Assembly: GCA_029215795.1 (NCBI GenBank) | Contig: JARDYH010000007.1 | Location: 62,178,763 to 62,242,762, forward strand | Reading direction: 5' to 3' | DNA length: 64,000 nucleotides | Source: Anniella stebbinsi | Taxonomy: Eukaryota > Chordata > Lepidosauria > Squamata > Anniellidae | Shown here: piece after piece, positions 24,300 to 34,369 of the stretch | Position numbering within the stretch: the stretch's first letter is position 1 | How the letters are laid out: every line of letters starts with the position of its first letter | Made by a program: the position numbers and the translations under genes | Notes under the pieces: model-generated | Databases searched by the model: none | Seen by the model: the letters and a program-made list of their open reading frames with translations, nothing else | What the model was told of the DNA's origin: nothing

Positions 24300-25190
24300 A
24301 GAAATCTGTGGCTGTTGGGCAGTATAGAAATGTAATAAATAAATGAAAATGAATGAACTTTGAGATTGGAGGTGCATAGATCAGCCCTAAGACCACAGCA
24401 TGAATGGAAGGGTTTTTAAGCCTTCTGATCTGCACCACCCTCCTGGCAAGCATCCCCTCCCACACCCCACCACGCTCAAGGCTGCTATTTGCAATGGGAG
24501 AGAATCTGCTGTGGGCCCCAATCCTCTCTCGCCCCAAGGCAAAAACAGGAAACGTCCTTGGGAAATAGGTAAAGTGCAATATGTAAATTGTCCCGTCCCA
24601 TCCCTCACACACCTTGGGAGGCCGTGGATAGAAAAGCTGCCCGTGTTGATTTAAGGAGACTTCACAAACTAAACAGAGTAGCTCTTGGAAAGGGAAAGCA
24701 GCTGTTTTACTGGAACCCATTAAACCGTTACTCTTTTATTATCTTTGTAGGAAGGAGGAGTTATCGTAACCTGAGCGGCTGTTCTCTGGGGTAAACAGAA
24801 TGCTACTGGTGATCGTTTTGTGGAATTACACCCCCCCCCCCAAAAAACCCACAGAACTGAGAGTTGTGAATGTGGTTGCTGTTCTTACGACGCAGGTGGG
24901 GTGACTGAGGCAGAATGTGCCAGGTCCTTCAAGCAGCTGATTTGTGGTTGTCATGAAAGGGCAGCAAACTGTTAGCGGTTTAATTGCTTTATTGTTATCG
25001 TATTGTTATTCCCAGGGCGAAGTGCTTGCACTGAGTTTTAGTCTCTGATCAGGCCAAAATAATTTGACCAGCCTCTGGTACTATGCACCCTGAGTTGAGG
25101 AAAATGGGGAGGCAGCATGGCCTTTCCATCCCAGCCAGCAAAGCATCTTCAGATTGCCCTGGAGGGCAGAGAAATTTGGGGGATGGACTC
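24300..25190. other. No gene recognised
   Basis: No exon or nameable repeat supported. A C run lies at 24,832-24,840. Confidence 0.4.
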
Positions 25191-25193
25191 AGG

Positions 25194-25372
25194 GTGACCA
25201 GATAAAATCCAGATCAGGGTTCATGTAACTTTAACAGTTGTAGAGAAAAGGGAATTTCAGCCAGTGTCATTTGTATGCAATTAGTTCCTGGTGCAATTCC
25301 CTCTTCATCACAACTGTTAAAGGTGCAGGCACTATACTAGAGTGACCATATACAAAAGAAGGCAGGGCCCTC
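25194..25372. mobile_element. Truncated palindromic MITE
   Basis: Contains the left half of the 7.6-kb MITE (GGGTGACCAGATAAAATCC to AAAGAAGGCAGGGCCC) and then stops, so the second arm is missing. Confidence 0.7.
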
Positions 25373-25451
25373 TCCTAGGGTACTATTTATAATAATAATG
25401 GTTTCAAAAGGTGCATCTCTGCTCACAAATTAGTATATTCAACTCTCTCTT

Positions 25452-25483
<32 letters not shown>

Positions 25484-25494
25484 GATGATGATGC
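25452..25494. repeat. (ATG)n microsatellite
   Basis: About 14 ATG/ATGATGAAG units. Confidence 0.95.
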
Positions 25495-25814
25495 ATTTCC
25501 CTCTTTTTTATATACATAATTTCCTCTTTTTTGGAGATGCATCAGCAGCCACCCTAGGAATAACCCCAGGGCCATGGTAGCAGATTTCTGATTGGGTAAA
25601 CAGAGGCCCCAGCCAGAACAAATGGAGATTGTGAGGAAGCCCTCAAGATAAAGGGAACGGCCAGCTGAAACAACAGCTGACTTTGCACGATCACAAAGGG
25701 GGGAATTACCCTCAGCAGTGTGGCCGGTTGTGTCACAGGAACCTGGCCTGGGGGGGGAGGCTTGTTGCCATGGTTACCAAGCCAGCCCAGAACCCTACAA
25801 CAGCCCATGGGGCT

Positions 25815-26055
25815 GTTTCCATGGATGGGGAGGCCATCAATGGCTACTAGTCATGATGGCTCTATGCTACCTCCACTGTCAGAGGCAGAACGCTTATGTA
25901 CACCAGTCAATGGGGAACATGGGCGGGAGGGTGCTGCTGTTACACTCGAGTCCTGCTTGGGGGTTCCTGGTCATCAACTGGTTTGCCACTGTGTGAACAG
26001 AATGCTGGACTAGGTGGACTCTGGGTCTGATCCAGCATCAGGGCTCTTCTTACGT
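25815..26055 (+). mobile_element. LINE-like 3'-end repeat, second copy
   Basis: Reads 'catggatggggaggccatc', 'atggctactagtcatgatgg', 'gtgtgaacagaatgctggac' and 'cagggctcttcttacgtt', matching 24,080-24,295. Confidence 0.65.
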
Positions 26056-26118
26056 TAACGATGGCAGCAAGATACCCTGGCCAGGTTCACACAACACAAG
26101 TTGCACAGCCGTGGCTTC

Positions 26119-26121
26119 TTA
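26119..26121. repeat. TTA target-site duplication, left of Harbinger element
   Basis: TTA immediately precedes the GGCCTCCTCC terminus and is matched by TTA at 37,320-37,322. Confidence 0.88.
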
Positions 26122-26489
26122 GGCCTCCTCCACACGGGGCGTTTAATGAGCCTTGAAGGCTCATTATAAATTTTACCTACACACGAGCGGAGCGCAAAAC
26201 GGGCGTAGAGGCGCGTTATCTCCCGGATTATGCGCATTATCGAATGCGCGTTAAATAGCGACTTTTATTTTGCGGCGGGATGTAAAGCGCGTTATGACCA
26301 TGTGTACAGTTTTTCAGTGAAGCGCATTTTCGGAGAGGTGTGAGCAGGTAGAGGGCGGGTTTTGACGAGATGGGCGGGGAGAGGGAAGGTATTTCCGGCG
26401 GGAGATTTGAAAAAAAAGCCCTCAGGTTATGCGCAGCCGCGCGGGTGTGCTCACCCAACGGTTTGGCTGGAGGCGCAGGTGTGGTCGCG

Positions 26490-26510
26490 CGCCTATGCAT
26501 ATAAGCGCGT
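26490..26510 (+). promoter_or_regulatory. TATA-like promoter, outer left-end copy
   Basis: CATATAAG at 26,498-26,505 lies about 100 bp before an ATG in the duplicated left end. Its transcript would first meet the decoy start codon at 26,604. Confidence 0.45.
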
Positions 26511-27012
26511 GCGCGCGATCCGACCGTTGACCTCATTTAACTTCGCGACGCCAGAGAGACTGCATCCTGATTTATTTCCTCTACACCTTTTCCACCTACC
26601 GAAATGGCTGCTCCAGGAAGGGGAGTTTCTTGGAAAAAGGCAGAGGCCTCCTCCACACGGGGCGTTTAATGAGCCTTGAAGGCTCATTATAAATTTTACC
26701 TACACACGAGCGGAGCGCAAAACGGGCGTAGAGGCGCGTTATCTCCCGGATTATGCGCATTATCGAATGCGCGTTAAATAGCGACTTTTATTTTGCGGCG
26801 GGATGTAAAGCGCGTTATGACCATGTGTACAGTTTTTCAGTGAAGCGCATTTTCGGAGAGGTGTGAGCAGGTAGAGGGCGGGTTTTGACGAGATGGGCGG
26901 GGAGAGGGAAGGTATTTCCGGCGGGAGATTTGAAAAAAAAGCCCTCAGGTTATGCGCAGCCGCGCGGGTGTGCTCACCCAACGGTTTGGCTGGAGGCGCA
27001 GGTGTGGTCGCG

Positions 27013-27033
27013 CGCCTATGCATATAAGCGCGT
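27013..27033 (+). promoter_or_regulatory. TATA-like promoter of gene A, inner copy
   Basis: CATATAAG at 27,021-27,028 is about 100 bp upstream of the gene A start codon at 27,127. The matching block at the opposite end of the element precedes the transposase gene at a similar distance, which supports a promoter role. Confidence 0.5.
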
Positions 27034-27126
27034 GCGCGCGATCCGACCGTTGACCTCATTTAACTTCGCGACGCCAGAGAGACTGCATCCTGATTTATTT
27101 CCTCTACACCTTTTCCACCTACCGAA

Positions 27127-30100
27127 ATGGCTGCTCCAGGAAGGGGAGTTTCTTGGAAAAAGGCAGAGATTCTCGACCTTCTGGACATTTTTGGGGAGCA
27201 GAAAGTTCAAGCTCAACTGAATGCCAGCCATAGGAACCTCGATGCCTATGAATCCATTGCTCAGGAAATGCAAAGAAGGGGCCATATCCGTACAGCGAAG
27301 GAGTGCAGGACGAAGGCAAAGGCAATGAGGCAGGAATATCGCAGGGTCGTGAATCATAATTCACGATCAGGAAATGATGCTGCCACCTGCCCCTTTTTTG
27401 AGGAGCTTCATAGCATTTTTCGGGGGGATGCTACTATTCAACCAAATCGCGTGGGCAGGAGTCTGAACATCCATCGTGTCCAAGCACCTGCTGCTGCTCC
27501 CCCAGTAAGTTCCCCCCTGGCTTTCCCGCTCTCAGAAGGCTCAGAAGAACTGTTCAGCAGTGAACTTCAAACAATAGATGTGGAGGACTACCTTGGAACG
27601 CCCTACTCTCCCGGAGGTACATTGATTGTAATTGCCATTTTTTAAAAAATCTCGTTCTTCCTTCTATTTCATGCCTATAGCTCACATCTGATGTTTTCCC
27701 CTTTTAGAATTGGAGACACCAGAAGATATTGGAAACGAAGAACCTGAAGGTATAGACTGTTTCTTTTGTTGGGTTGGGAAGACTCTTAACTTTACAACTT
27801 AATATTGTGTTCCATGGAATAAAAAATTGTATTCTAAAATGGGGCAGGCAGATGCGGGTGAGCGGGTGGGGCAGGAGAGGGCAGGAGAGATCTCCTGTAG
27901 CTACCCAGCGTTTCTCTGGTCTCTCCAGGGCGGGGGGGAAAAAGGATAAGGGGCAGGCAGCCATTTTGAACAACCACCCCCATTTCAAAAGGAGGGAGGT
28001 TTGTGATTGTGCCTATTGATGAAACCTCCTAAAAGCTCTTCTTTTTCTGCCACGGCAGGAGCCTACAGAAGCAGCAGTACCACCAGTGCATCGGAATCCA
28101 TTGAGCAAGCAGATTTGAGGGCCAGAAATCTCCAGCAGCATCCTGCAGCAGCAGCACCGAGTAAGTACAGGCCTAGCTAATTTCTGAGGTCAGACATCAT
28201 GGAAGGAAGGGAGTTCCCAATGATCTAGGCTGGGTTTATGGGGGGGGGGGGAGGGGGAAAGGGGGGCATTGGACACAACATTGTGGTGCATGGGACCAGA
28301 AATTGTGGTCTATGGGAGGGATTCCCGCCTTTTTCTCTACAGCAGTTAAAGTTACATGAGCCCTGACCTCCTTTTCATGTGGTCAGCCTAGGCAGGCAGC
28401 CATTTTGAACACACAAACAACCCCCCCCCCCTATTTAAAATGGAGGTTTGTGATTGTGCCTATTGGAAGACTCTTAACTTTACAACTTAATATTGTGTTC
28501 CATGGAATAAAAAATTGTATTCTAAAATGGGGCAGGCAGATGCGGGTGAGCGGGTGGGGCAGGAGAGGGCAGGAGAGATCTCCTCTAGCTACCCAGCGTT
28601 TCTCTGGTCTCTCCAGGGCGGGGGGGAAAAAGGATAAGGGGCAGGCAGCCTCCTAATAGCTCTTCTTTTTCTTCCACGGCAGCCTACAGAAGCAGCAGTA
28701 CCACCAGTGTGTCAGAAACCAGTGAGCACGCAGATTTGAGGGCCAGAAATCTCCAGCAGCATCCTGCAGCAGCACCGAGTAAGTATAGGGCTATGTCAAT
28801 GAAACCTCCTAAAAGCTCATCTTTTTCTGCCATGGCAGGAGCCTCCAGAAGCAGCGGTACCACCAGTGCGTCAGAAACCAGTGAGCATGCAGATTTGAGG
28901 GCCAGAAATCTCCAGCAGCATCCTGCACCAGCACCACCGAGTAAGTATAGGGCTAATTTCTGGGGTGCATGGGACCAGAAATTGTGGTCTATGGGAGGGA
29001 TTTCAGCCTTTTTCTCTACAGCACTTAAAGTTACATGAGCCCTGACCTCCTTTTCATGTGGTCACTGTAGTATACTGCCTGCAACTTTAACTGTGGTGAT
29101 GAAGAGGGAATTTCACCAGGTGCTGCATGCATACAAACGGCACCGGCTGAAATTCCTTTTTCTCTACAGCACTTAAAGTTACATGAGCCCTGACCTCCTT
29201 TTCATGTGGTCACTGTAGTATACTGCCTGCAACTTTAACTGTGGTGATGAAGAGGGAATTTCACCAGGTGCTGCATGCATACAAACGGCACCGGCTGAAA
29301 TTCCTTTTTCTCTACAGCACTTAAAGTTACATGAGCCCTGACCTCCTTTTCATGTGGTCAGCCCTGACCTCCTTTTCATGTGGTCAGCCTAGGCAGGCAG
29401 CCATTTTGAACACACAAACAACCCCCCCCCCTATTTAAAATGGAGGTTTGTGATTGTGCCTATTGGAATGAAACCTCCTAATAGCTCTTCTTTTTCTTCC
29501 ACGGCAGCCTACAGAAGCAGCGGTTCCACCAGTGCGTCGGAAACCAGTGACCACGCAGATTTGAGGGCCAGAAATCTCCAGCAGCATCCTGCACCAGCAC
29601 CACCGTGTAAGTACTGGGCTAATTTCTGGGGTGCATGGGACCAGAAATTGTGGTCTATGGGAGGGATTTCAGCCTTTTTCTCTACAGCACTTAAAGTTAC
29701 ATGAGCCCTGACCTCCTTTTCATGTGGTCACTGTAGTATACTGCCTGCAACTTTAACTGTGGTGATGAAGAGGGAATTTCACCAGGTGCTGCATGCATAC
29801 AAACGGCACCGGCTGAAATTCCCTTTTCTGTACAACTGTTAAAGTTACATGAGCCCTGACCTCCTTTTCATGTGGTCAGCCCTGACCTCCTTTTCATGTG
29901 GTCAGCCTAGGCAGGCAGCCATTTTGAACACACAAACAACCCCCCCCCCCTATTTAAAATGGAGGTTTGTGATTGTGCCTATTGGAAGACTCTTAACTTT
30001 ACAACTTAATATTGTGTTCCATGGAATAAAAAATTGTATTCTAAAATGGGGCAGGCAGATGCGGGTGAGCGGGTGGGGCAGGAGAGGGCAGGAGAGATCT

Positions 30101-31208
30101 CCTCTAGCTACCCAGCGTTTCTCTGGTCTCTCCAGGGCGGGGGGGAAAAAGGATAAGGGGCAGGCAGCCATTTTGAACAACCACCCCCATTTCAAAAGGA
30201 GGGAGGTTTGTGATTGTGCCTATTGATGAAACCTCCTAATAGCTCTTCTTTTTCTTCCACGGCAGCCTACAGAAGCAGCGGTTACACCAGTGCGTCGGAA
30301 ACCAGTGACCACGCAGATTTGAGGGCCAGAAATCTCCACCATCCTGCAGCAGGAGCGAGTAAGTACAGCCGATGTTATTTGCTTGATAAAGTTTCAGTCC
30401 TGCAATTCTTATAAATGTGTGAAAGGACATTCTCATCTTCAGGATGAGGGTGCGAGAGAACCCATGGTACAGGCTGGACATGTAATAAATGATTTTTAAA
30501 CACACTAAACTTTGCCCTTTCCCTTCAGGTACAGATGAAGGAAGGAGACATCCCATCCAAAAGTCAGCACTCTCGCCTGCAACGCGCCTGGAAATGGCCA
30601 GAAACAGAAGACCCCCACGCAGCAGGGACACAGACCGCATTCTGGAGCATGCCTCTGCACACAACGCAAACCTCTTGCAGATGCATGAGCAGATGTTGCA
30701 GAAAAATGACCAGATGTTGGACTATTTGAAAACAGAAGATGCAAGGGACCAAAGAAATCAAGATGCCCTTCTCAGAATTCTAGAAAGACAATGTGTCACG
30801 ATGGAGAAGCTGGTGACGGTGGTGCAACAGGAAGAACCGGGAAGATCAACCGATACAGCCAACCCATCATCTACTAGCCATGGAAAACGCCAGCCAATAA
30901 AAAGACGGTTGGCTATTGACAGTATGGAGGGGACCAGCTCTAAGCCAAATGACTTAGGTGGGAACTCAGGAGAGGGTGAGGGGAGAAAATGCCTGGCTAA
31001 GAAGAAACGTAAAGTCAGGGTGCAACACCCCCAGTCTGCCCAGTTGCAAAATCCCCAGAATGACATTTTAACCAAAGACTTGGACGAATCACTGCTCCCG
31101 TGCTCCCATACAGTACCCCCACAGCGCTCATCATCACCACTTCAAGGTGAGCCAAGCATAAAGCGCACGGCACGGGAGGTAAAAAAACCCTTAAAGTTCT
31201 CCCCTTAG
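27127..31208 (+). CDS. Harbinger gene A: Myb/SANT-like protein with a repeated-exon array (567 aa, 8 exons)
   Basis: Predicted exons: 27,127-27,616; 27,708-27,749; 28,059-28,160; 28,683-28,778; 28,839-28,940; 29,508-29,606; 30,266-30,358; 30,529-31,208. All junctions are GT-AG and phase 1, and the lengths sum to 1,704 nt with one stop. Residues 8-100 form a Myb/SANT-like (trihelix) domain: W10, the TAKECRTKAKAMRQEY helix, then CPFFEELHSIF. Residues 178-341 are the five Ser/Thr-rich repeats. Residues 381-441 look like a coiled coil (MHEQMLQKNDQMLDYL), and KKKRKV at 499-504 is a classic NLS. Myb-like partners of Harbinger transposases are known to import and recruit the transposase; that role is inferred here. 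A shorter product from exon skipping is equally in frame. Confidence 0.82.
27770..30358 (+). repeat. Tandem intron-exon array inside gene A
   Basis: Five copies of one exon (102, 96, 102, 99 and 93 bp) alternate with duplicated intron blocks. The block beginning GAAGACTCTTAACTTTACAA occurs at about 27,778, 28,467 and 29,985. The acceptor context CTTCTTTTTCTTCCACGGCAG and donor GTAAGTA are shared. Introns also carry repeated fragments of the TA-flanked MITE (28,330-28,392, 29,000-29,395, 29,655-29,910). Units therefore arose by segmental duplication after MITE entry. Confidence 0.9.
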
Positions 31209-31229
31209 AATACATGTTTTATGTTATTG

Positions 31230-31490
31230 TTAATAATTTGCTGTTAATTATGGTTTTTTTTGCTGTTATTTATGTAATTGTTATGTTATTTGCTGTTAAT
31301 TATGGTTTTTTTTGCTGTTATTTATGTAATTGTTATGTTATTTGCTGTTAATTATGGTTTTTTTTTGCTGTTATTTATGTAATTGTTATGTTATTTGCTG
31401 TTAATTATGGTATTTTTTGCTGTTATTTATGTAATTGTTATGTTATTTGCTGTTAATTATGGTATTTTTTGCTGTTATTTATGTTGTATT
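31230..31490. repeat. 52-bp minisatellite downstream of gene A
   Basis: About five tandem units of 52-53 bp built on TGCTGTTAATTATGG plus a T run plus GCTGTTATTTATGTAATTG. It begins about 20 bp after the gene A stop codon, so it would lie in the 3' UTR. A plus-strand AATAAA follows at about 31,635. Confidence 0.92.
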
Positions 31491-31699
31491 TAACCATTGA
31501 AATATAGTTTTCATATCTCACTGTGTGGTTGGGACTGTGCTTCCTATCTATTATTAAAACAGTTAGGCATCCCTCCTTAATACTGCACCAACCTGAAAAT
31601 GCTAAGGAAAACCAAAACAATGTTTTAGTAACAAAAATAAAGATTTAGTTTTTTAAACAAATATTATTTTCAACTATTTACAATATTATTTTCAACTAT

Positions 31700-33326
31700 T
31701 TACAATTTATTGAGGATGCGGTCTAGCTTGTCCTCAATGGAGGACATGCGTTGCTGCATGCCTCCCACGGCGTTTTCTAGGCTCTCCAGCCGCTCCTCCT
31801 GAGTGGGAACTGCATGGGATGGTAAGAAAAAAAAAGTGTTTAAAATCATATAATATAACCAACAGAAAAACAGTTCAAGATGTACCACTCAATGACATTG
31901 GCTATTCAATGCGATTCAATTTACAGGAATGTAAATATAGTTTTTCATTTTTTAATTAAAAATTTAAACCATTAGTCCTGTACTGTACAATAGGGTGACC
32001 ACATAAAATCCAGGTCGGTTAAACTGTTGTGATGAAGAGGGGATTTCACCAGGAACTAATTGCATACAAATGACACTGGCTGAAATTCCCTTTTCTCTAC
32101 AACTGTTACAGATACAGGAGCCCTGACCTGGATTTTATATGCTCAATGTACTCTACATTATACAAAGCAATGGAACTTCTATTACCTGCTGGAGACACAG
32201 CAGCAGGTGAGACAGGTGGGGGTGCATTCTCCTCTTCCTCCTCTTCCTGCACCTCCTCCTCCACCTCCTCCGCAGACGGCGATGGCGATGGACTGAGTAT
32301 CCCTTCAAAATTGGAAAAAAAATGTTATTTTAAGTTTCTATCATGGTGTTCCCCGCCTCGATCCGTTGGGAGAGTCTGTTAATTAATAAATAAATACATA
32401 TATCATTACAATTATTAATATTAATAATATTATTAAAGTACGCTGGGCAAAAATAGTATTCCTAATTAATCTGGCTTGCATTTAACTTACGTGCCCTTCT
32501 GCGGAGGGTCATCCGAGGAGGAGAAGGAGGAGAAGGAGGAGGAGGAGGAGAAGTCCCCCCAACCTCCTCCACTTCGGGAGACGGAGCCGCCTCTTCCGCC
32601 CTCCTGTTTTGGGCTAAGAAAAAGAGGGAAGGGAAAAAGGGAAATAACATTAAAATGTGGAAGGGTCCCTGAAGGGCATCTAGTCCCACCCCAAGATGAA
32701 TGCTGGAATCCACCTTAAAGCCTCATTGTGTCAGGGGTCATAGTTTTTGGGGCTTCCCCCCCCCAACCTGCACATCCACCAGAGAATACACAATGAGCAG
32801 TGGGCAGAATCACCAGCACACAGGGCTCCTGAAGGGCATCTAGTCCCACCCCACCCAAGATGTATGCTGGAATCCACCTTAAAGCCTCATTGTGTCAGGG
32901 GTCATAGTTTTTGGGGCTTCCCCCCCCCAACCTGCACATCCACCAGAGAATATACAATGAGCAGTGGGCAGAATGCTAATGCACTCACTCACCTGCGGTC
33001 AGCCTCTCCTCAGGGCTTGGTCTCCCCGCCTTCCGCCACAGCTCCCTGAATTCATTGAAGTAGGGGGGCCGCTGGCGAAAGGGGGGATGCTCTCCGTGGG
33101 CACTAATGGCCCGGAAAAAATGGGCCTTCATATACTTAAACTTCGTCCTGCACTGCAGGGCAGTGCGGACGAAGTTTTGCTGGCACAGAGCAGCAGCCGC
33201 CCTCCTAAACAGCCTCATAGTCGGGAGGCTGCTGCTCCTGACAATCCTTCCAACGAGGGAGGATTGGAGGAGGAAGGCCAATAATATGCGGACCTCCGCA
33301 TCCCCCCAATACCTCCCTCTAGGCAT
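31700..33326 (-). CDS. Harbinger gene B: second Myb/SANT-like protein (225 aa, 4 exons)
   Basis: Predicted exons on the minus strand: 33,326-32,989; 32,603-32,491; 32,302-32,186; 31,809-31,700. Their 678 nt read as one frame. Exon 1 encodes a Myb/SANT-like domain (residues 5-105) with YWGDAEVRILLAFL, RTALQCRTKFKYMKAHFF and PPYFNEFRELW. Exons 2-3 give an acidic, Pro-rich linker. Exon 4 gives a coiled coil (LESLENAVGGMQQRM, SSIEDKLDRILNKL) to the stop. The frame needs the second of two overlapping donors (GTGAGTGAGT) after exon 1; the first gives a premature stop. AATAAA overlaps the last codons. The protein differs clearly from gene A. It may be a second transposase partner or a regulator; this is inferred. 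Confidence 0.78.
31992..32155. mobile_element. TA-flanked MITE fragment in the last intron of gene B
   Basis: Begins GGGTGACCACATAAAATCC and ends near CCTGACCTGGATTTTAT. It is a shortened copy of the 7.6-kb MITE family, lying within intron 31,810-32,185. Confidence 0.65.
32666..32985. repeat. Two tandem copies of a 160-bp unit in intron 1 of gene B
   Basis: The unit CCTGAAGGGCATCTAGTCCC through CAGAGAATACACAATGAGCA occurs at about 32,668-32,826 and 32,827-32,985. Confidence 0.85.
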
Positions 33327-33480
33327 CTTGAAGGATTGTGAGGAAGTCTAGGCCTCACTTCCGGTTTGCGATGTTTCCGCGGACCGGTTTAGCGGTTGCG
33401 CGCATGCGCGCGGAACCGTCAAACCACCATTCCCGAACCGCGCGTAAGTGATTAAACACTGTCGCGTTTGTTCGGAGCAG
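33327..33480 (-). promoter_or_regulatory. CpG-rich upstream region of gene B
   Basis: A short GC-rich patch with many CpG dinucleotides (TTGCGCGCATGCGCGCGG and similar) directly precedes the gene B start codon on the minus strand. The rest of this intergenic stretch is AT-rich. A promoter role is inferred from position and composition only. Confidence 0.45.
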
Positions 33481-33500
33481 TGGGAAAGTTACCAGATGTG

Positions 33501-34350
33501 TTTTGGGTGTCCTGAATGTACCTTTGGGTGTCCTGAACTGAAAACCTGAGAATGTTATTGACTAGATGGTACTATGTTATTCTCAAAAAAACAGCCCTGT
33601 GAGGTAGGCATGGGTTGTGGTCCTGTTACTTGCCCTTCTGCAATGTTCACTGTACTGCATATGTGTGTTGGGTTACCTGAAGTCTTATTGTCTAGGAATA
33701 CTACTATCAACATTGTCAAGTTGTAGGAACATATTTTATTTAGGATAAGCATTTTTAAAATAAGCACTTTTTAATATGGCAACAACAATTTTGGGTGTCC
33801 TGAATGTACCTTTGGGTGTCCTGAACTGAAAACCTGAGAATGTTATTGACTAGATGGTACTATGTTATTCTCAAAAAAACAACCCTGTGAGGTAGACATG
33901 GATGGGCTGTGGTCCTGTTACTTGCCCTTCTGCAATGTTCACTGTACTGCATATGTGTGTTGGGTTACCTGAAGTCTTATTGTCTAGGAATACTACTATC
34001 AACATTGTCAAGTTGTAGGAACATATTTTATTTAGGATAAGCATTTTTAAAATAAGCACTTTTTAATATGGCAACAACAATTTTGGGTGTCCTGAATGTA
34101 CCTTTGGGTGTCCTGAACTGAAAACCTGAGAATGTTATTGACTAGATGGTACTATGTTATTCTCAAAAAAACAACCCTGTGAGGTAGACATGGATGGGCT
34201 GTGGTCCTGTTACTTGCCCTTCTGCAATGTTCACTGTACTGCATATGTGTGTTGGGTTACCTGAAGTCTTATTGTCTAGGAATTGTAGGAACATATTTTA
34301 TTTAGGATAAGCATTTTTAAAATAAGCACTTTTTAATATGGCAACAACAA
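33501..34350. repeat. Three tandem copies of a 290-bp unit between genes B and C
   Basis: Copies begin TTTTGGGTGTCCTGAATGTA at 33,501, 33,789 and 34,081. The third copy lacks about 24 bp near its end. Each contains an inverted AATAAA (TTTATT on the plus strand), so the array could end transposase transcripts. No coding frame is conserved across copies. Confidence 0.92.
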
Positions 34351-34369
34351 TATGGCAATATGGCAACAA

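Larger units (their letters stand above)
26122..27167 (+). repeat. 523-bp direct duplication of the left end
   Basis: Copy 1 is 26,122-26,644 and copy 2 starts at 26,645; they read as identical. Each holds the left TIR, subterminal motifs, the TATA-like promoter and the first 14 codons of gene A. Copy 1 breaks off after the codons for WKKAE and runs into the next TIR, so its start codon at 26,604 opens only a 21-codon frame. No TTA lies at the internal junction, which argues for tandem duplication rather than nested insertion. Confidence 0.93.

Noticed and set aside
26122..26644. Left-end repeat as a separate solo MITE next to the large element
   Set aside because: No TTA lies between the copies and copy 1 ends within gene A coding sequence, so tandem duplication is the simpler reading.
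27127..33326. Genes A and B as host Myb/SANT genes
   Set aside because: Both lie inside one pair of TTA-flanked Harbinger termini together with the transposase, and gene A's promoter and start codon are part of the element's duplicated left end.
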